From Daedaleopsis sinensis (lineage: Eukaryota; Basidiomycota; Agaricomycetes; Polyporales; Polyporaceae), in the NCBI GenBank assembly GCA_033807695.1, contig CM066308.1:1984001-2048000 (forward strand): a stretch of DNA of 64,000 bases, read 5' to 3'. The notes below the pieces were generated by a model. It ran no database searches and was not told the DNA's origin. It saw only the letters and a program-made list of their open reading frames with translations. Made by a program: the position numbers and the translations under genes. Position 1 is the first letter of the stretch; every line of letters starts with the position of its first letter. Shown here piece by piece: positions 58,818 through 64,000 of this stretch.

Positions 58818-60729
58818 ATGCCACCACCTCTTCCCTGTGGAAACACTACGCAAGCTTATACCCCTCCGCACGCTTCGACGCAAACCGACAACATGGTCTC
58901 TCTACTCATGCTAGGCGACGATCAACAGTTTGCAGCCTTGCTCTCGCAGTGTACCTCGTCCGATGCTTCCCAGGACGTCACCCACCCCCGCCAGATCGCT
59001 CCCTTACCGAAGAGAGCTCAATTCAATATGAACGTGGACGTTCAATTTCTCCTCCATGCCCCCGCCATCATCGATTCTGCAGCGGCACTCGAGGAGCAAC
59101 CACGCAAGAGGTTCAAGCGCACTCAGGGACTCAGCGAGCAGGTGCGTTGTCTGCTGGAAGCCGCTCGAGACAACTGTTGAACGGTGATAACAGACTGGCG
59201 CGCGCACCGCCAAGCTTGCGCGACACCATCAGAACAAGAAGCGAACGCGTCCCAAGTCGTTGACCACCCAGGTCCGTCTTCTGGTACTATCGTACAGAGC
59301 TTTTCCAACGTTGTTGCAGATCCGAAAAGCCTTCCTGAAGCGCACGAAAGTCCACCGCGACGTCAACTACGAGTATCCCAATGGCTTTGAGTTCTCATTC
59401 CAGTTCTCCTACACCCTCCCCGCGTTCAGCGCGGAGGTCGTCCGCCAGATCGCACCTCTCGCCTCCTCAGCTCGGCAGCAGTTCTCCCCACCCCGCGCGT
59501 CTGGGTCGAAGGTCGTTAAGTACAAGGAGCATCGCCGAGCAAACAAGACCGCCCGTTCGCTTGCGCATGGAGCACCGTACCGGAACTTCTGGCAGACAAG
59601 GCGACCTGGATACTACAAGCCAGCCCCGCGCGAGGCATCCCTCTTCATTCCGACCGACTTCCACGAACGCATCGCTTCGGTCCGAATGCGAACACGATTA
59701 GGAGCCGTTGAGGAGCCGTTTCACGGGAACTGGGAGCAGGCATGTTCAATTCAGCTTTTGTTCCGATGGCAATGGCATTGACCAGTTCCGCTCGCTCAGG
59801 ACGTGCAGATGGTTTGCACCCCATCTCCGTTCATGGCCACTATGGCTGAAGTCGGCGTGCAGTCCTGGCATCCCGTCGATTGTGCGGTCGCCTCCTCGCC
59901 AGATTATGAAGTACACGTACCGCACCCGGCGTACTTTGATGCGAACGCCGCCATTGATCACGTCATGGACGAGGTTGAAGCTACCGAACACGTTTGCGCG
60001 TCTGACCCAGACCCCACCATGCAGGCTGTCACAGTCAACCCTGTTATCTTCGCGCCGTCAACACCTGTTCAAGACAATCTCCTTGCCCGGGGGAAAGACA
60101 TCCTTGCAGCCCTTGGTCAAGAAGTGACTGAGCCAGTTGAGGCGACCTACCTCGCCTCCCCAACACCCATAATAGGCGACCTCCTCTCTCAAGCCGACGA
60201 CTTCCTAGCAGTCCTCGGCGAGGGATTCTCAACTCCAGTTCCAGTTCAGCCGACCTCCTCGACTTCCTCCGGAGGCGATTTCGTTGTCCTGGCGGACAGC
60301 TTCGTCGAGTTCTTTGGTGAAGAGCTGGCCACTGGCGCTGTCCACGCATCGACACCGCTTCGTCGCGGGTCAACAAGCACCACTGTCAGTTATGATGTAC
60401 CACCCAGTCCAGCTACGGACGCAGAAGACCTCCTCGCCGAGATCTTCGCAAGCTGCCCTCGACCTGCCACATTCGAGTACATGACCGCACGGCCGCGAGA
60501 ACGCTGGCACACTCCCAGCCTGGACGACGACGCCTTCGCGTACTCCCCGAACTCGACCGTGCTGCCAACGCCCCCTCCTGCCGGCATCGGCCTGTTCTCT
60601 ATGGCCGAGCTTGCGGTCGTCTGCGACGACCTCTTCGCTGCCACCGGCAGCACGGTCAAGGGGGAGCGAGGAGTCGTAACGTATCAAGACGTCACTGGAG
60701 CGTTCAACGACTCGGACGAAGACGACTAG
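58818..60729 (+). CDS. Unrecognised protein with repeated short helices
   Basis: Not recognised. Exons 58818-59141, 59194-59271, 59320-59739, 59800-60729; 583 residues. The third intron is GC-AG; without it the frame stops at TGA 59778-59780. The N-terminal part is basic and Gln/Thr-rich (EEQPRKRFKRTQGLSEQ, HHQNKKRTRPKS), possibly nuclear. The middle looks folded (VHRDVNYEYPNGFEFSFQFS, YRNFWQTRRPGYYKPAPREA). The acidic C-terminal half contains several related helices of the pattern hxxxDxhxAxhG: NLLARGKDILAALGQ, DLLSQADDFLAVLGE, FVVLADSFVEFFGE and a weaker MAELAVVCDDLFAATG. It ends in NDSDEDD. No catalytic motif is visible. An interaction or activation-domain role is a guess only. Confidence 0.72.
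59740..59799 (+). other. Non-canonical GC-AG intron
   Basis: 60-bp intron with donor CAG|GCATGT and acceptor GCTCAG, in phase 0 on both sides. A CATTGAC branch-like site lies about 20 bp before the acceptor. The only GT donor nearby (59745) would create a stop at the junction. Confidence 0.65.
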
Positions 60730-61837
60730 CTTACATACCCTGGCCACGGTTGATTTCTGGCCCTATCTACTAGATCTTCATGATTTTGGGATCATATTCC
60801 GCACATATAACCACCATCACTATACTGACGACTACTCTCAGTCATACCTTAGAACTCGTATCCTTCTGAGTCACTACCTCTACCAGCTTAAGCTACCTTC
60901 TCTGTCCACGAGGACACCACTGGCACATTCACCGTCCCGGGACGACACCCACGGGACCTCAGGCGCACTACCTCAGCCTCAGCTACACGAAACTTTCGTA
61001 TGGCGTACAGCACACAGCACTGGCACACGACCAGGACAGAATACAGCCTCCTCCATCCGGATCCCACCGTGACGCCTCCCCTGACTTCCTATTCACCTCT
61101 CGATCCCGACGCGCTGCTCGCGGCCTCTCTTCCCGAGAGCCGCCGTTTGAGTCGCCGTCGACGCATCTGAGAACCCCTCCCGAGTCCCCCCACCTTTCCT
61201 TCTGGATTTGGATCTGGATCTCGGCGTGGCTGGAGACAGCGTCTTCAAGTCGATCGTCCGCATCTGCAAGTCGCCTTCAAGCTCAAGCTTAGCTTCAAGT
61301 TCACCCCCTTCGACAGTCGACTTGATCTGGCCCGCCGCCCAACAAGGTGGCTAGTTCTCTTCGCTTACTGGTGACTTTCTCTCAGCCGCACCACGATCTT
61401 GGGTCTTTGGTCTTCGGTCTTGGGCCCTAGGTGTCCTTGCCTGGTCGGTCCGCTGGTTGGCAGTTGGGTCGGTTCCTCCGCTGCCCTATGATCCTGGTCG
61501 GTTTGGTCTGTCCTTCAGCTTACTGTATGTCACGGTGTACTTTGATGAAAATATGGCCCGTTCCGCCGCCGAGTAGAATGTGTGCGTCGTGACTTCTGTT
61601 GGAAACGCTCACATGTATTCTCAAGTCATCATACACTCATTTGAAGCACTCTGGCACGGTAGTGGTCGGCGGTAATATATTGATATCCAGGGACCCGCGT
61701 GAAGTGTGTATAACTTTAAGGAAAAATCTCTCTCCTGTTGATCGTACATCTAGAGCATCATCTATGTCGTGACCATGCGTGCTGGCCGTTTCGCGAGCTC
61801 TACCGGAGGACAAGCGTAAACCCCCTCTAAGCGCACC
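60730..61837. other. Convergent 3' intergenic region
   Basis: 1.1 kb between the ends of the repeat-helix protein gene (+) and the MFS transporter gene (-). Pyrimidine-rich sequence and direct repeats of short CTTCAAG-like words (61248-61310) are seen. No gene. Confidence 0.4.
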
Positions 61838-64000
61838 TCAGATGGACGCTCTCCCGCGCGGCTCGAACGGCAGCAGCAGTGCGATGGCGCCCGCTACGAG
61901 GAACAGCGCGCCCGACACGTATATCGGCACTGCGGTGGTCAGGTCCGCATACAGCGCGATGATCGGTGCCTGTGAACGTGCAAGTAGCCCCCGTCAGTCT
62001 CCATATACGTCGAAGAAGAAGTGGACGCACCATGACGCCGAAGATGCGGTTCGCGGCGGCGACGAGCGCGTTGCCGGTCCCGCGGTCCTTCGCGGGGAAG
62101 ATCTCGGGCGAGAGCGCGTAGAGCGTGCCGTACATGACGTTGTTCGTGAACGTGTAGCCGCAGTTCCAGCCGAGGAGCGCGTCCGAGGTGCGTGCGGTCG
62201 TGCTCGCGAACAGGAAGACGCCGGTGAGGGCTGTTTGCCAGGGGCGTCAGCGGGGCCGCGGACACGCTGCACACGAACGGGAGGACGCACCTGTCGAGAT
62301 TGCGAGGGTGCCTTTGCGGCCGAGGAGGCGCTGCTCGACCATCCAGCCCGCGAGCAGGGCGCCGGGGATACCCATGACGCTCAGGATGACTTGCTGTAGC
62401 ACAAGATGAGTACGCTGTGAACATGTCGGGAGAATTGACGCACGTTTCTGTACGTGATGTACAGAGATCCGTCCCCGAAGTCAGCGCCTCTGGTTTGTAG
62501 GCTACGGGAACACGGAAGTCAGGGTCAATCGCCACCTCAAGATTAGGATGATTCTCACAAGACTGTCACGAAGCCGTTGTACCTGTAGGTGCATAGTCAG
62601 TATGTGCGTGCTACCGTGATTCGCCGATAGCATGCGCGACGAACAGAGGATACGCAAGCCCAATGAGAGCTACAAAGCGCTGTCAGTTCTGCTGGGTCAT
62701 GCGGTCGACAGAAAGCCACGCACCCCAGAGGGTCATCAACAAGCTTGTCGAGTAAGCGATCTTCCTCGTCGCGAACAGCGCCCTCAAGTGGTCGATGTTG
62801 AACGCGCGCAGCTTCCGCATCAATGCAGCCTTCGCACTGGTGTCCATTTTGCCAGGCTTCACGTCCTTCTCCCTGCGCTCGACCGCCTTCCCCCCGGCGA
62901 CGTCCTCTGCGTCCTGGAGCATCTCGAGCGTCAGACTTGATGTCTTCCCATTGTACTTCGCGATGGCGTGTACGATCTCGACCGCTTCTGCGTCGCGACC
63001 CCGGCCCATGAGGTACTTCGGGGACTCGTACATGTGGAAGACGAAGAAGCGGAGGATGAAGAGCACCATCATGATCCCGCCGAGCGTCCAGAGAAGATAT
63101 CTCCAGCCTTGGTTGGACGAGCGCGGGCAGTCGTCGGCGGACGCGCACGAGAAGTTCGCGATGAATGGCCACGCAAGCTGGGTAGAAGTGGTGCGCGTCA
63201 GAGAGTGGATTCAGGCTCTCCTCTAGCGGTGATAAACACTCACAAGACTCGTGACAAGCTGCCCGAAAGCCCACCAGATGGACAGGACCGTGAGCAGCCA
63301 CTGGTGCGACCCGGGCACAAATTCCAAGAACACCGCAGAGTCGACGGGGAGATTCCCGCCCACGCCGAGATTCCACATCGAAATGAGCACACACAGCGCG
63401 ATCGGATTCGGCGCTCCTCCCGCAGCGAGTGCGAAAATAGCGTTGATGAGTAGGGTCAGGTTGAAGGACCATCTGCAAAGTGCTTCTTGTCAGCCGGCTT
63501 ACAACCCGCATGGACCGTTTGGCGCGTACTTTCGACCCCAGACATCGCATCCGACTCCCCAAAACACTGCACCGACCACGAGGCCTATCGACTGAGCAAG
63601 AATGAGGAAGGGGCCTTTGAAGTGCGGGAATTCATTGGTGACAGGGTTGATGATGAGACCCGTTAGGCACTAAGGATGCCAACGATGTCAGGACCAAAAT
63701 TGCTTGGGATTTCGATTTATTCAGCGCAACTCACTAGCCAAGCGTTGTCTCTGTAAACATCTCATGAGCATGGATCGACATCGACTTGCAGGCCTGACTT
63801 ACGCAAACCATCCGAACCCCCCAACGAAGAAGAGGAACCACTAAACTCGCCGCGACGCGCGTTAACTGCTGCCCCACAGCCCGCGCTCCGATACGAGGAC
63901 ACACCTGGTACTTGCCCATTCCGATCTCCTGGAATGCCGCATTCAGAATCCTCGCCTTTGCTTGGTACACGGGGTCCACCGCGTGCGTCTCGCTGTCATA
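61838..64000 (-). CDS. MFS transporter, sugar-porter-like, 5' partial
   Basis: Major facilitator superfamily transporter in the plasma or an internal membrane. The gene starts beyond the right edge. Exons: 63905->64000, 63803-63840, 63735-63750, 63530-63669, 63244-63472, 62724-63177, 62615-62669, 62559-62582, 62444-62501, 62291-62393, 62031-62230, 61838-61969; phases agree throughout. Family text: FQEIGMGKYQWFLFFVGGFG, FADNAWLCLTGLIINPV, GAVFWGVGCDVWGRK (the loop 2-3 signature), NLGVGGNLPVDSAVFLEFVP, LGRKGTLAIST and YALSPEIFPAKDRGTGNALV (PESPR-like loop). The cytosolic loop after the sixth helix is long and Lys/Glu-rich. Exons of 16 and 24 nt are required to keep phase. Substrate cannot be assigned; sugars, phosphate and organic acids all occur in related groups. 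Confidence 0.88.

Noticed and set aside
59320..59780. Treating the repeat-helix locus as two separate genes split at the TGA at 59778-59780
   Set aside because: A GC-AG intron joins both parts in phase with a good acceptor and branch-like site, and no promoter or clear start codon precedes the second part.

Overview
This window is nuclear DNA of a filamentous basidiomycete, most likely an agaricomycete mushroom or wood-decay fungus. The evidence is GC-rich coding sequence cut by many 45-85 bp GT..AG introns, very small exons (8-24 nt), fungal-only families (DASH subunit ASK1, the DSC3-type E3 subunit, Kha1-type antiporter), a DUF6699-like protein, F-box/leucine-rich proteins and a fungal P450. 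There are no bacterial-style operons, and I found no convincing tRNA, rRNA or CRISPR array. All gene models were built by eye, by joining frames at splice sites and checking that reading phase is kept.

Layout. 1-21.1 kb is dense housekeeping DNA: a sulfite oxidase-type molybdoenzyme (cut by the left edge), importin-7/Nmd5-type karyopherin, DSC3-like subunit, ASK1, KIN17, an unknown protein, ARP6 of the SWR1 complex, a TANGO2-like NRDE protein and a Zn2Cys6 transcription factor. 21.1-40.4 kb is gene-poor: only a phosphatidylserine synthase of the base-exchange type and a large proline-rich RING protein stand between blocks of 4.5, 2.9 and 7.0 kb in which I see no gene. 40.4-49.4 kb has a DUF6699-like protein, an unknown Ser/Arg-rich gene with an apparently mutated splice acceptor, and a Kha1-type K+/H+ antiporter. 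49.4-64 kb is accessory in character: an intact F-box/LRR-like gene, a frameshifted F-box pseudogene, a cytochrome P450, an unknown protein with repeated short helices, and an MFS transporter cut by the right edge.

The genes do not form one pathway. Several are in head-to-head pairs that could share promoters (ASK1/KIN17 276 bp apart, ARP6/TANGO2 857 bp, F-box pseudogene/P450 1.26 kb). The most interesting points are the unknown repeat protein at 58.8-60.7 kb, the apparent AG-to-GG acceptor change at 44.16 kb, two GC-AG introns, the base-exchange-type phosphatidylserine synthase, the RING protein with a second RING-like C-terminus, and the 7 kb block without visible genes. I found no clear multi-gene novel system.
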